This document shows, piece by piece, positions 16,561 through 26,392 of a stretch of DNA of 43,607 nucleotides (position 1 is its first letter; each line of letters opens with the position of its first letter). Position numbers and translations under genes: made by a program. Origin of the DNA: CAZJWR01 sp964549765. Lineage in GTDB: Bacteria > Zixibacteria > MSB-5A5 > GN15 > JAAZOE01. Where the stretch lies: the NCBI GenBank assembly GCA_964549765.1, contig CAZJWR010000030.1, forward strand, positions 1 through 43,607, in the 5' to 3' direction. The notes beneath the pieces are model-generated. The model was not told the DNA's origin. It saw only the letters and a program-made list of their open reading frames with translations, and searched no databases.

Positions 16561-18888
16561 TTAAGTTTTGGGAATCTTGCCGGTTTTGACTATTTCCAAA
16601 AACGACTTATCGGCCAGTACATCGCGGGCTTTTGATTCGTTGTACGGTCCGATCACATTCATCGCCTCCAACTCGTCGATCAGCCGCGCGGCGCGCTGGT
16701 AGCCGACACCAAGTTTGCGCTGCAATAGCGAAACCGACGCCTGCCCTTGCCGGATCACGGTCTCGATAGCCTCCTGCAACACCGGATCGTTGAGCTGTCG
16801 CATTTGCGCTTTCTCTTCGGCGACCGCCTCAACTTCCTCCTGCCAATACCGGCAATAGGCCTGGTTTCTCATGAACGTCACGATCGCCTCGGTTTCCTCC
16901 GATGAAACGTACGCCCCGTGGAGACGAACCGCTTCGGCCGAACCGGCTTTCAGGAAAAGCATATCGCCCGAGCCCAGCAGCCGTTCCGCTCCGTTGCCGT
17001 CCAGAATCGTACGCGAATCGGTCTTGGTCGCCACCTGAAACGCCATCCGTGACGGGAAATTGGCCTTGATCAAGCCGGTGATAACATCGACCGACGGTCG
17101 CTGCGTCGCCAGAATCAAATGAATCCCGACCGCCCGGGCCATTTGCGCCAGACGAGTAATCAACAGTTCCACCCGGCTGGAATGGGTCGACATCATCAGG
17201 TCGGCCAGCTCGTCGATGACAATGACGATATACGGCAGCCTGTCCTCGACCGATTTCTGCTTTTTATTATAATCGACGATACTGCGTACGGCCGCCGCGG
17301 CCAGCTTTTTATAGCGATTCTCCATCTCCGAAACGACATCGTTGAGCACCCGCTCGGCCTGTTTCGGATTGGTCACGACTTTCTCGCCCAGATACGGGAT
17401 ACCCTTATATACCGTTAATTCCAGCATCTTGGGATCGATGAAGATGAACTTGAGCTCTCGGGGATGAAGCCGATAAATCAGCGACGTGATAACCACATTG
17501 ATGCAGACTGATTTGCCCGAACCGGTCGTCCCTGCGATCAGCAGATGCGGCATGATCGACAGGTCGGTGACATACGGCTTGCCGGAAATATCCTTGCCGA
17601 ATGCGAGAGGGAGGTGATAATTATTCTGCCGATATTGCTCCGAAGATAGAATATCCTTGATAAACACCATTTGCGGATTGCGATTGGGAATCTCGATCCC
17701 CACCGCCGCCTTGCCGGGTATCGGCGCCACGATGCGAATGCTTTTAGCGCGAAGATTCAGCGCCAGGTCTTCCGACAGATTGGCGATCTGGTTCACCTTG
17801 ATACCCGCCGCCGGCCGCACTTCAAACCGAGTAATCACCGGCCCGGGATACATCTCGATATTGCCGTCCAGCCTGACGCCGAAAGTTTCCAGGGTCTCCC
17901 GAAGAGAACGGGCCGTTTCGGACAACTCCTTGTCGCTATATGCCGGAGCGGCCTGAGGCGGCGATGATAACAAGTCTATGCCCGGTTGAATGAACGTATT
18001 GGGGTCGCCCTCGGCAGCCTCTCCCCCGGATGTCGCCGCCGACTTAACTGTGCCCTCCGGTTTGCCGGGAAGAACCACTTTTCTCTTGGTTCGACGATTC
18101 CGATTATCCGTTTCCGATGCGGCACCGTCTTCAGTCATGATCCTGTCTTCTATCTCTTCCTCGTCTTCACCGCCGTTGGCACCCCGCTTCCGAATCTTCC
18201 GCGACGCCTTCTTGAGTTCTTTCCGAAATTCAGTTCCCCGAATGACCGCTTTGCTCCGGCGGCTGACGTTTTCCCGCGCCTGCAGGAACAGCGGCTGCAA
18301 CTTCTCGACCAGTTCTTTCCACAGATCAAGCGCCACGTTGCGGACACGCATTACGGTGTTGCGGAAACGATGCGAAATCGAGGCGTAGAACACCAGCGTC
18401 GATATGATCGCCGCCATAAGAACAATATAGGCCCCGAACGTCCCGACCAGCTTGTGCATAAGGCCTATAATGATTTGCCCCAGGTCGCCCGCCCCGCCGG
18501 GCACGTCGGTGCCGTAAAATCCCGATGTGGCCCTCGGGATGTCGATGAGCATGAGAAAGAGAAAAGCCAGCCCCCAGGCCATGCCGGCATGTTTCAGGAG
18601 TCTTCGCCCGATATCGAGCCCGGCCAGTTTGAGTCCCAGGACGCAGAGGTATATCGCAGCGAAAAAGGCCGTCCATCCCAGGAAAAAGAGTGTGATATAA
18701 CTGAAATAGGCGCCCATCATCCCGCCGGGATTGGAATAGGCGATCGAAAAAGGATTCCCGTAGACGGCCTCGTCGGATTTGATCTTGAGGTCGTCCACGG
18801 TGCGATGGCCCGCAAGGCTGACAAAAAGCATCAGCCCGAAGGCCACCAGCAGAATTCCGACAATCTGTATTTTTCTCTTATCGTCCAT
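16561..18888 (-). CDS. ftsK: DNA translocase FtsK
   Basis: This 775-aa protein has an N-terminal membrane part of about four helices (about 8-185) and a charged linker. The translocase motor has alpha and beta RecA-like domains (about 320-690), with Walker A in AGTTGSGKSVCINV and Walker B in YIVIVIDELADLM. A C-terminal winged-helix gamma domain (VSLLQRKLGVGYQRAARLI) reads KOPS-like sites. It pumps DNA at the division septum and helps dimer resolution. The compact size matches SpoIIIE/FtsK types with a short linker. There is no strong Shine-Dalgarno before the ATG. Confidence 0.95.
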   Translation of the reverse strand: MDDKRKIQIVGILLVAFGLMLFVSLAGHRTVDDLKIKSDEAVYGNPFSIAYSNPGGMMGAYFSYITLFFLGWTAFFAAIYLCVLGLKLAGLDIGRRLLKHAGMAWGLAFLFLMLIDIPRATSGFYGTDVPGGAGDLGQIIIGLMHKLVGTFGAYIVLMAAIISTLVFYASISHRFRNTVMRVRNVALDLWKELVEKLQPLFLQARENVSRRSKAVIRGTEFRKELKKASRKIRKRGANGGEDEEEIEDRIMTEDGAASETDNRNRRTKRKVVLPGKPEGTVKSAATSGGEAAEGDPNTFIQPGIDLLSSPPQAAPAYSDKELSETARSLRETLETFGVRLDGNIEMYPGPVITRFEVRPAAGIKVNQIANLSEDLALNLRAKSIRIVAPIPGKAAVGIEIPNRNPQMVFIKDILSSEQYRQNNYHLPLAFGKDISGKPYVTDLSIMPHLLIAGTTGSGKSVCINVVITSLIYRLHPRELKFIFIDPKMLELTVYKGIPYLGEKVVTNPKQAERVLNDVVSEMENRYKKLAAAAVRSIVDYNKKQKSVEDRLPYIVIVIDELADLMMSTHSSRVELLITRLAQMARAVGIHLILATQRPSVDVITGLIKANFPSRMAFQVATKTDSRTILDGNGAERLLGSGDMLFLKAGSAEAVRLHGAYVSSEETEAIVTFMRNQAYCRYWQEEVEAVAEEKAQMRQLNDPVLQEAIETVIRQGQASVSLLQRKLGVGYQRAARLIDELEAMNVIGPYNESKARDVLADKSFLEIVKTGKIPKT

Positions 18889-18930
18889 GACAAAATTTAA
18901 AATATCCCAGAGCTTCCCTGACGGTCAACT

Positions 18931-18959
18931 AAAAAAGGCAGGGCAAGGCCCTGCCTTTT
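18931..18959 (-). terminator. intrinsic terminator after the HU gene
   Basis: An 8-bp perfect stem, GGCAGGGC/GCCCTGCC (18937-18944 with 18948-18955), has a 3-nt loop, with As on the left and Ts on the right. On the minus strand it ends the HU transcript, and it could work in both directions. Confidence 0.88.
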
Positions 18960-18978
18960 CCATGCGTTTGCGCACCGT

Positions 18979-19254
18979 TTACTTCTTGACAGCGTCGCGA
19001 AGCGATTTGCCCGGTTTGAATTTGGGCACGCGGGCCGCCGGGATTTTGATCGTCGCGCCGGTCTGCGGATTACGGCCGGTGCGGGCTTTTCTCTTGGTCG
19101 TGGTGAAAGTGCCGAAGCCCACAAAGCTGACTTTCTGACCCCGCTTCAACGCCTGCGTGACCGTGCCAAAGAGGGTTTTAAGGGCGTCGTTGGCCGCCCG
19201 CTTGCTGATGTTGGCCTCTTTGGCCATCCTTTCGATCAGTTGTTCCTTGGTCAT
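18979..19254 (-). CDS. hup: HU-type histone-like DNA-binding protein
   Basis: At 91 aa this is exactly the family size. The helical dimerisation part MTKEQLIERMAKEANISKR is followed by the beta region with VSFVGFGTF, the DNA-binding arm RTGRNPQTGATIKIPA and the tail PKFKPGKSLRDAV. It bends and compacts DNA as a dimer. A GGAGG ribosome-binding site lies seven bases before the ATG, and a consensus promoter and strong terminator flank it, so it forms a single-gene unit. Confidence 0.95.
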   Translation of the reverse strand: MTKEQLIERMAKEANISKRAANDALKTLFGTVTQALKRGQKVSFVGFGTFTTTKRKARTGRNPQTGATIKIPAARVPKFKPGKSLRDAVKK

Positions 19255-19305
19255 GACAAAACCTCCAATGGTTAATGGTGTGTGTACCGAATTTTTTACG
19301 GGGCA

Positions 19306-19335
19306 AATCTATTTTTTTATTAACGCTATTGTCAA
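19306..19335 (-). promoter_or_regulatory. sigma-70 promoter of the HU gene
   Basis: On the minus strand, TTGACA (19330-19335), 18 bp, then TAGATT (19306-19311), in an AT-rich stretch about 55 bp upstream of the ATG. The surrounding 19336-19445 region shows no other recognisable feature. Confidence 0.7.
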
Positions 19336-19445
19336 TGAAAAAATATTCCGAATAGGCGAAAAAATCGCGAAAATCAAGCTTTCAACAGCCTATCCGGCTC
19401 CAAAGGCCGATTTTCTCGACGCCACGCCGTCCCTCCCCCTGCAAA

Positions 19446-22400
19446 TCAGCGATTAAACAGCGCTCCCCGCAGACCCGATTCCGATTTTTCGATTTTGATA
19501 TCCGGTATGCTGATGACGTTTATTTTGAAATAATACCCCTGCCGCGACCCGGTCGGTATCCAGTAAAAATGCCCCTCCCAGCAATGCAACCGCCGATACA
19601 AATCGACCATTTTGTCGATCGATTGATGGCGGACAAAATCATACGTCTGGGAATATTTGATCTTCCAATTCTCTGTCAAATCGACATTGAACGTGGCCCG
19701 AATCCAGTGAATACGACTGGTGATCGAACCGTAATCCTTGTTCTCGCTGTAGTAATGGGACAGGTTGACGTTCCATGAACCGCTCCCCGCGCCATAATTG
19801 GTGTCCGTGTTGACATTCACCCCAAGACCGGTCGTGTTTTCATTCTGGAGAGAATCCAGAGTCGATTGCGACTCCAGACCCTGCCGCACATAATCGTCGG
19901 CCACCGATCCCCGCGCCTGGAACGACGACGATATCGAGAATGAGCGCAGGCTGGGCGACCAGAAATGCAGCTTGTCGTTTTCATCGTAGAACGTATGCGT
20001 CAGGCTCCCCTGCACACTGAGGTTTCGCGCCAGAGATGAAGAGATCGATGTATTCAGGAAGCCGAATTTTTGCCCGGTGGCCACGAAGTTATAGCTCGTG
20101 TTGGACGTAACCCGCAACAAATCCAGCTTCTTGTCGGTGTCGCCGGATTTAACCTTGGCCTGTATGAGATGAGTCAGGCCGAATCCCATCGACATGGATC
20201 TGCCGCCGCCTCCTCCAATGCCGGTGTAGGATTTCACCGCGGCGTTGGTTGTCACCGTGGGCGACCACGAAAACGACACCGTCGGCGTCATGACATGCCG
20301 CAGAGCTAACAGCCCGAGAAGATTGATCGGGAACGTCCCATAGAGATTCGTCTCCGATCCGACTCCGGCGGAAATAGCTCCTCTGCGGTAGGCATGATTG
20401 ACGGATATCCCCTGCTCCCGTGCGAGCTGTGTATCCATGATATAGTACCAGGTTTCCTGCAATGACACGCTGGGGCCAAATGTGACGTACTTAAACAGCT
20501 TCTGCGGCGCGCTTATCGATGCCCTATGATTAATATAGACGATATCCTTGCCGGTGGTAACGCCGTCGGAACGCTTGTCACGGCTGCCGGAAAATTCGAA
20601 AACATTGTTGTATCCGACATAGAATTGGTTATACCAGCTTTTCTTTTCCACGCCGTCCACGATGCGGCCGCTCCCGAACGGATGAAACGACGGCAGCGAC
20701 AGCGCTCCCCGAGGCAGGCTGCTGCGACGCTGATCAGTATCGATGTTTTTGGTATGGCTGAAGGAAAGAGACAGCCCGGCCCGCCCGAATCGTTTCGCAA
20801 AATTGGCTTTAGATTGGATGCTCCGGTCCAATCGCTGCTGCTGATCGATAATATAATTGTCCGTGTAGCTCTTCTCGGTGAAAAGCCAATCCGCCCGAAA
20901 ATCGACATCATAGGGCAGTTTCTGGGCGTGATTGCCGGACACGCGCCAGGTATCGCTCTTGGTCAGGCCGCTAACCCCCTCCTGACGGTTGCGGGCGTAC
21001 GAGCCATAGACATTCCCGGTAAAACCGTATCGCTTGCTATACCGAAGCGACCCGTTGAACGTGATCCCGATGTTTTCGTAAAAATCCATCGACCCCTGCA
21101 TGTCCCAGTAATCCGACGCCGCCCAGTAATAGCCGATATTTCCAAGGTACCGATTGCCCTTCTCGAAATTCCCGAACCGCAAGGGCAATATCCCTGAATG
21201 ACGCCCCCGCTTGAGTGGAAAAATATAATACGGGATGATCATCACCGGCAGCGTTTCGACATAAAACACCACCGGCTTGGCGATCACCCGATCATTGTGA
21301 ATGATCTTCATCCTCTTCGAACTGAAATGAAAATGCGGCTCCGGTAAATCACACGACGTCAAAAGACCGTCTTCGACATAGAAGACCTTGTCCTCCTCCT
21401 TGAATAAATCCTTGCCCCGATAATACGCCTGCTCGTAAGAGGTCGTCGCGTCTTCGATCAACCCCTGTTTGGTATCGACGTTGAAAACCAGCTTCGACCC
21501 GATAATCTCCTCATTGCCGTCTTTCAACATCAACGGCACGACGCTCTTGGCCGTGTCGACCGTATCGACCTTGGCCGTGGCCAACACCACTCGCCTCGGC
21601 ACGTCATAATCGATCTGATTGGCGTCCAGCGCAACCTGGCCCTGCCGCACCTTGGCGTCGCCGCTGACGCGGATTATGCGATCCTTGGCGAAATATTCCA
21701 GAAACCTCCCCTGGTAATGAATCGAATCTTCCGGCGTCACGGCCGCCAGAGTATCGGCGATAGCCGCGCTGTCCGGGGCTACAGCGTGAAGAGAATCGAC
21801 AACCGGCGCCTCGGTCGCTTCGGATGTTCTCACGGACGTCGTATCCGCGACCGCCGCCGCCAGGGTGTCCCCGGAGATCGAATCGGGGGCTTCGGGCTTT
21901 GTGATATACACCCCCTCCGCGCCGCCCTTTATCTCGACCTTGGATATCTTGCGATTGCCCACATAGATGAAAATGGAATCCCCGGAAACGAAATTCTTGC
22001 CCGCTCCCGTGGTATCATCGGCCGGCGGAAAATATTCGGACTGCGCCGCGCCCGACGCATTGATCCGCCGCACCTGGTCGCCGCTAAAGTAAAACACGAT
22101 ATTATCGCCGGAAAGCTTTGTCTGCCCAGAAAATTCACCCCCGGTGGTATCGCTCTCCTCGACGAACAACGCCTTCGCTTCCTCAAACACATCGATTTGC
22201 TCGATGCCTTTCTCGGCGAAACGGATCTGCATCAGCGTGCCCGATATATCCGATGAATCCCGCACCGCGTGCGGCTGATCGCGGAGAATCAGCAAATCAT
22301 CGTGACGATAATATTCGGCGCATCCCGAAGTCGCCCGCGTTTCCTGATACGTGATCACCACGTTATCGACCGCCTCAGCCTGCCCGGCGTCCTGGTAAAA

Positions 22401-22895
22401 TGTCAGGTAATCGGCGTCCACCTGAATCATATTGGCCGTGTCGGGGTAATTGAGAAACAGCCGGGGCGTCCCTTCGAGATAGATAATATTCGACGCCCGG
22501 TCGTACCGGGCCAGTTGCGACTCGGTCTTCACCGAATCGTGACTTTGGACGATGACAACGTCTCCGCGCGCCACCAACGATGAATCCCGATGATAATAGC
22601 TCAGCTGCCTCGCCTGAATGTGCTGGACCGAATCCGACACTTCGACGTCGCCGAAAAAATGGATAATTTCGTAATCCCGATACCAAATCATTGAATCGGC
22701 GACGATGACGGTCGAGTCCATCCGTAGCCGTATATTGCCGTACCCATACCAGACCGAACCGCTGTCCGTCATTTTGCGATTGAGCGTATCGAAATTTTCA
22801 AGAATAAGGGTTCGCGTGTTTCCCTGCGCATAAGCCGCGCGGGCAAGGAGCAGAAAACAGATGCAAACGAGTGATATGTTACGCCATCCGGCCAT
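19446..22895 (-). CDS. lptD: LPS-assembly outer-membrane protein LptD
   Basis: This 1149-aa protein has a signal peptide (cleavage near AAYA-QGN). An unusually long N-terminal region contains OstA/LptA-like beta-jellyroll repeats (about 30-330 and 385-560), separated by an Ala/Asp/Ser/Thr-rich low-complexity linker (about 335-385). The LptD barrel (about 560-1149) is recognised from LPVMIIPYYIFPLKRGRHSG, SDYWDMQGSMDFYENIG and RYSKRYGFTGNVYGSYARN. It inserts lipopolysaccharide into the outer leaflet. It is longer than proteobacterial LptD (about 780 aa), as seen in other phyla. It starts 3 bp after the alaX stop. It is the main evidence for an LPS-bearing outer membrane. Confidence 0.88.
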   Translation of the reverse strand: MAGWRNISLVCICFLLLARAAYAQGNTRTLILENFDTLNRKMTDSGSVWYGYGNIRLRMDSTVIVADSMIWYRDYEIIHFFGDVEVSDSVQHIQARQLSYYHRDSSLVARGDVVIVQSHDSVKTESQLARYDRASNIIYLEGTPRLFLNYPDTANMIQVDADYLTFYQDAGQAEAVDNVVITYQETRATSGCAEYYRHDDLLILRDQPHAVRDSSDISGTLMQIRFAEKGIEQIDVFEEAKALFVEESDTTGGEFSGQTKLSGDNIVFYFSGDQVRRINASGAAQSEYFPPADDTTGAGKNFVSGDSIFIYVGNRKISKVEIKGGAEGVYITKPEAPDSISGDTLAAAVADTTSVRTSEATEAPVVDSLHAVAPDSAAIADTLAAVTPEDSIHYQGRFLEYFAKDRIIRVSGDAKVRQGQVALDANQIDYDVPRRVVLATAKVDTVDTAKSVVPLMLKDGNEEIIGSKLVFNVDTKQGLIEDATTSYEQAYYRGKDLFKEEDKVFYVEDGLLTSCDLPEPHFHFSSKRMKIIHNDRVIAKPVVFYVETLPVMIIPYYIFPLKRGRHSGILPLRFGNFEKGNRYLGNIGYYWAASDYWDMQGSMDFYENIGITFNGSLRYSKRYGFTGNVYGSYARNRQEGVSGLTKSDTWRVSGNHAQKLPYDVDFRADWLFTEKSYTDNYIIDQQQRLDRSIQSKANFAKRFGRAGLSLSFSHTKNIDTDQRRSSLPRGALSLPSFHPFGSGRIVDGVEKKSWYNQFYVGYNNVFEFSGSRDKRSDGVTTGKDIVYINHRASISAPQKLFKYVTFGPSVSLQETWYYIMDTQLAREQGISVNHAYRRGAISAGVGSETNLYGTFPINLLGLLALRHVMTPTVSFSWSPTVTTNAAVKSYTGIGGGGGRSMSMGFGLTHLIQAKVKSGDTDKKLDLLRVTSNTSYNFVATGQKFGFLNTSISSSLARNLSVQGSLTHTFYDENDKLHFWSPSLRSFSISSSFQARGSVADDYVRQGLESQSTLDSLQNENTTGLGVNVNTDTNYGAGSGSWNVNLSHYYSENKDYGSITSRIHWIRATFNVDLTENWKIKYSQTYDFVRHQSIDKMVDLYRRLHCWEGHFYWIPTGSRQGYYFKINVISIPDIKIEKSESGLRGALFNR

Positions 22896-22898
22896 TAA

Positions 22899-24089
22899 TC
22901 ATATATCGAGAATCTTTTCCGGTGCGGCAAGTAAAACTTTGATGTCCTCCCGGCTAAAGCCGCCCCCCTGGGCCAATTGCGGCGATCCGCCGCCCCGTCC
23001 GCCATACAATCCGGCCGCCCTTTTCAGTATGTCCGCCGCGGAGGCCCCAAAGTCTTTCGATACCGCCACCATTAGTTTGTCGTCGACGCCGATAATCGCC
23101 GCCGCCGTGTATCTATTGATTATACCCAGCGCCGCTTCCCGCGCCTCCGTAAAATCAGCTCCGGTGAAATCGAGGGTGACGATTTTCTTGCCTCCGATCT
23201 CGCGCGCTTCGCCATACCACTTTTCCGTCAGGGCCGGAAGCATCTCCTTGCGCAATTTTGCGTTTTTCTTTCTGAGCGCGGCGTTTTCTTCGATAAGCCC
23301 CTCCACCGCCGCCACCGACTCCCTGCCGTGACGGGTGAAAAGATTCGAGATGCTTTCGATCTGGTCAAATCGCCAGCGATAATCCTCGAGCGCCGATAGC
23401 CCGGTCAAGAAATGCAGCCGAAAATGTCCGCGCACTTTCTCCCGCCCGGTGATCTTCACCATCCCCACCGATCCGGTCGCCCGGCAATGCGTTCCGCCGC
23501 AGGCCGACCAGTCGAAATCATCGATAACGATAATGCGATACGGCCCTTCCTCACGGTCGGGAATCTTCCGCAACGGTATATCCTTGAGCTTGTCGTGAGG
23601 CACAAACTCTATCCGTACCGGTCGATCTTCGAATATGATGATATTGGCCAACTCCTCCGCACGCCCCGTCTCGTCGTCGCTGATCGTATCCCGGTTGAGT
23701 TCAATCGTCGAATCCTCGTCGCCCAGCCGCGAACTGACCGTTTCCGCATTGCATACTTCGATAAACGCCCGCGACAAAATGTGCTGGCCGGTGTGTTTCT
23801 GCATATTATCGCGGCGTCGCGCGTCGTCGATCTTGCCCGACACCTTGTCGCCGACCGAAAAACCCGGCTTCGAGTCAAGGATATGATAAACCTCGCCGCC
23901 GTCTTCGACGACCTCGACAACCTTCTCTCCCGATAAATTGCCCTTGTCGGACAACTGCCCGCCGGAGGTCGGATAAAAAGCCGACTCGTCGAGCGTCACC
24001 CGATACCGGCCGTCGGTTTCGTCAATCGCAGTCACTGCCGCTTTGAATGTCAGCACGTACGAATTAGTATAATACAACCGCTCGGTCAT
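22899..24089 (-). CDS. alaX: alanyl-tRNA editing protein AlaX (long form, DHHA1)
   Basis: This 396-aa freestanding editing enzyme hydrolyses Ser- or Gly-charged tRNA-Ala. It has an AlaRS-type N-terminal strand region (FYPTSGGQLSDKG), the zinc/editing motifs H99-x3-H103 (HTGQHIL) and C197-x3-H201 (CGGTH), a coiled-coil linker and a C-terminal DHHA1 domain with GGRGGGSPQLAQGGG. The aminoacylation domain is absent, so it is AlaX-L, not AlaS. The start at 24089 is chosen because AGGAGGT lies six bases upstream. Catalytic residues appear intact. Confidence 0.9.
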   Translation of the reverse strand: MTERLYYTNSYVLTFKAAVTAIDETDGRYRVTLDESAFYPTSGGQLSDKGNLSGEKVVEVVEDGGEVYHILDSKPGFSVGDKVSGKIDDARRRDNMQKHTGQHILSRAFIEVCNAETVSSRLGDEDSTIELNRDTISDDETGRAEELANIIIFEDRPVRIEFVPHDKLKDIPLRKIPDREEGPYRIIVIDDFDWSACGGTHCRATGSVGMVKITGREKVRGHFRLHFLTGLSALEDYRWRFDQIESISNLFTRHGRESVAAVEGLIEENAALRKKNAKLRKEMLPALTEKWYGEAREIGGKKIVTLDFTGADFTEAREAALGIINRYTAAAIIGVDDKLMVAVSKDFGASAADILKRAAGLYGGRGGGSPQLAQGGGFSREDIKVLLAAPEKILDI

Positions 24090-24119
24090 TCGTTGACCTC
24101 CTGAACACATCCGGGTTCG

Positions 24120-24884
24120 TTACACGACGGTATTGACGAGCGATCCGACATTTTCGATCCGTACTTCAATCGTGTCTCCCTTGTGCATCGGATCGATTCC
24201 CTGCGGCGTGCCCGTCGATATGACATCGCCGGGCATGAGCGTCATCACCGACGAGATGAAACTGATCAGATACGGAATGGAAAATATCATGTCCGACGTC
24301 CGCCCGAACTGTTTGCGATCCCCGTTGAGATAGGCCTCGACGGTAACATCCGACACGTCTACACCTTTGATTACCTTCGGACCGACCGGGCAAAACGTAT
24401 CGAATCCCTTCCCCCGCGTCCATTGCCCGTCCGCCTTCTGAATATTCCGGGCGGTGACATCGTTGAGACAGGTATATCCAAAAATATATTCGCCGGTTTT
24501 ATCCTCCGGGATATTCCGGCCTTTCTTACCAATCACCACCGCCAGCTCGGCCTCGTAATCGACCCGATCGCAGTTATCGGGATAAACGATTTTGCCAAAC
24601 GGCCCCAAAAGCGAACTGGGCGGCTTGAGAAACAACACCGGATTCTTGGGCGCTTCCGTCGCCGACTGCGATTGAGCCACGTGCATATGATAATTCAACC
24701 CGACGCAGATAATCTTGCTCGGTTCCACCGGGCAGATCAGCGTCGCTTGTTCCACGAACGTTTCCAGGCCGGTCGATTCCGCATTCAGGAAATACGGGCC
24801 GTCCAGTATATCGATCCGGTCCTCGATAAGTTTACCATACCTCGCTTCGCCCTCCTCTTCGAATCTCACGTACTGTTCTATCAT
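24120..24884 (-). CDS. fumarylacetoacetate hydrolase family protein
   Basis: This 254-aa FAH-fold enzyme carries the acidic metal-binding cluster seen around VDYEAELAVVIGKKGRNI and the conserved GFDTFCPVGPKV and MTLMPGDVISTGTPQG segments. Family members hydrolyse or decarboxylate beta-diketo acids and include oxaloacetate decarboxylases and homoprotocatechuate-pathway isomerases. There is no catabolic cluster around it, so a housekeeping oxaloacetate decarboxylase/tautomerase-like role is as likely as aromatic degradation. The start at 24884 is favoured over an ATG 36 bases upstream because GGAGGAAG precedes it. Confidence 0.85.
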   Translation of the reverse strand: MIEQYVRFEEEGEARYGKLIEDRIDILDGPYFLNAESTGLETFVEQATLICPVEPSKIICVGLNYHMHVAQSQSATEAPKNPVLFLKPPSSLLGPFGKIVYPDNCDRVDYEAELAVVIGKKGRNIPEDKTGEYIFGYTCLNDVTARNIQKADGQWTRGKGFDTFCPVGPKVIKGVDVSDVTVEAYLNGDRKQFGRTSDMIFSIPYLISFISSVMTLMPGDVISTGTPQGIDPMHKGDTIEVRIENVGSLVNTVV

Positions 24885-24926
24885 AATCGGTCTTCTTCCT
24901 CCGATAGCGTCGTCCTTCAAATTTCG

Positions 24927-26333
24927 TCAATCGCTTCCAGTTCCGTCGAAGCGCACGTCTCGGTCGGCGCCGTGAGTATCGATGACGCCGGTTTTCTTCC
25001 ATCGGTTACGGCTGAACCAATACACTGTCACCAGCGCCCGCGCCCAGGTGGATATTGTGATCGACCACCATACGCCGTTGACGCCGACGCCGACAATATA
25101 ACATAGATAATACGCCAGAGGCAACCGGACGATTGAACCGGGGATCGAAATCGCCGTCGGTGGCATGGTGTTTCCCGCCCCGGCAAAGGCGCCGTCCAGC
25201 ACGATACTCGCTGCCATGAACATCTGCGACAGCGCCAGAATGCGCAAATAATGAACGGCGATCGATACGACCGCTTCATCCTGAATGAAAAACAGCGATA
25301 GCTGTCGCGGAAACAGCAGAAATACCAACGCGATAAACGTCGTCACCCCGCAACTGATACCGACCGACACCCATGCCGAGCGGGCCGCCCGTTCCGGCTT
25401 ACCCGCCCCCAGGTTTTGCCCGACAATCGTCGACGCCGCCATCGAGATGCCGAAACTTGTCAGATACGACAACGATTCCATACGGTGACCGATCATCAGG
25501 GCCGCAATCGAATCGGTGCCGAAATCGGCGACGATGCGATTTATGAAAATATAGATCACTGAAAACACCACCCCTGATGTGGCCGGCGGAAAGCCGATCC
25601 GGACAATCGTCCAGGCCAGCTTGTAATCGAGCTTCTCCAGAAAACGGAAACGAATCGGGTATTGCAGCCGCCCCCGCAGAATCATGATGATATACACCAG
25701 CGTGCCGCAGGCAGCCGCGATAATCGTCGCCAGCGAAGCGCCGCTCGTGCCCCACCGGGGAAACGGCCCGATGCCGAAGATCAGCAGCGGATCGAGAACG
25801 ATATTCAGCAAAACCGCCGACATCGACCCGATCAACTGCGCCTTGGCGTCGCCCGCCGCCCGAAAAATTCCCGAAAAGGTCTCGTTGACGACGAAAAACA
25901 CGGCTCCGATGAAAAATATCCGCAAATAGGCAACGCCCATGCGGGTCACATCGGGCGACGTGGCCATCAAATCGAAAACCCACGAACTCAGGGCCAACCC
26001 GGCAACCGTGCACAACAGCCCGACCCGCACGGCGAAAACAAGACTCTGCCCCGCTGAACGGCTCACCGATCCGGTTTCCCGCGCCCCGACCGCGCGTGAA
26101 ATTATTGCCAGGACGCCGATCGGCACAACGGTCAAGATCGAAAAGAATGTCCAGATCGGAAACATGCTCGACGTCACCGCTGCCATCTCGGTCGCGCCGA
26201 GCTTGCCCACCCAGAAGGCGTCGGTGATCGACAGAAACGTCTCCAGAAACATCGACGTCACCGCCGGCCATCCCAGGCGCCATACGCCTCGGATAATCGA
26301 CCCTTCGGTATATAGCAGATCGTCTTTTTTCAT
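24927..26333 (-). CDS. MATE-family multidrug/toxin exporter
   Basis: This 468-aa protein has twelve predicted membrane helices in two homologous halves. The MATE signatures are GWPAVTSMFLETFLSITDAFWVG near the N terminus (read as two halves, GWPAVTSMF and DAFWVGKLG) and NIVLDPLLIFGIGPFPRWG in the middle. The transport is probably coupled to Na+ or H+; the substrate is unknown. It starts right after a strong terminator and lies 42 bp before the FAH gene, so it may head a new transcript. The hydrophilic tail after residue 445 is short. Confidence 0.9.
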   Translation of the reverse strand: MKKDDLLYTEGSIIRGVWRLGWPAVTSMFLETFLSITDAFWVGKLGATEMAAVTSSMFPIWTFFSILTVVPIGVLAIISRAVGARETGSVSRSAGQSLVFAVRVGLLCTVAGLALSSWVFDLMATSPDVTRMGVAYLRIFFIGAVFFVVNETFSGIFRAAGDAKAQLIGSMSAVLLNIVLDPLLIFGIGPFPRWGTSGASLATIIAAACGTLVYIIMILRGRLQYPIRFRFLEKLDYKLAWTIVRIGFPPATSGVVFSVIYIFINRIVADFGTDSIAALMIGHRMESLSYLTSFGISMAASTIVGQNLGAGKPERAARSAWVSVGISCGVTTFIALVFLLFPRQLSLFFIQDEAVVSIAVHYLRILALSQMFMAASIVLDGAFAGAGNTMPPTAISIPGSIVRLPLAYYLCYIVGVGVNGVWWSITISTWARALVTVYWFSRNRWKKTGVIDTHGADRDVRFDGTGSD

Positions 26334-26336
26334 ATC

Positions 26337-26364
26337 AAAACGGGAGGGCTGTTGTGCCCTCCCG
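26337..26364 (-). terminator. intrinsic terminator of the argS-aro operon
   Basis: A 9-bp perfect stem, CGGGAGGGC/GCCCTCCCG (26341-26349 with 26356-26364), has a 6-nt loop and TTTT on the minus strand. It lies just downstream of the ACE-like gene (26393) and ahead of the MATE start. Confidence 0.88.
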
Positions 26365-26392
26365 CCAAGGATATATCATTTTTTATCGGAGG

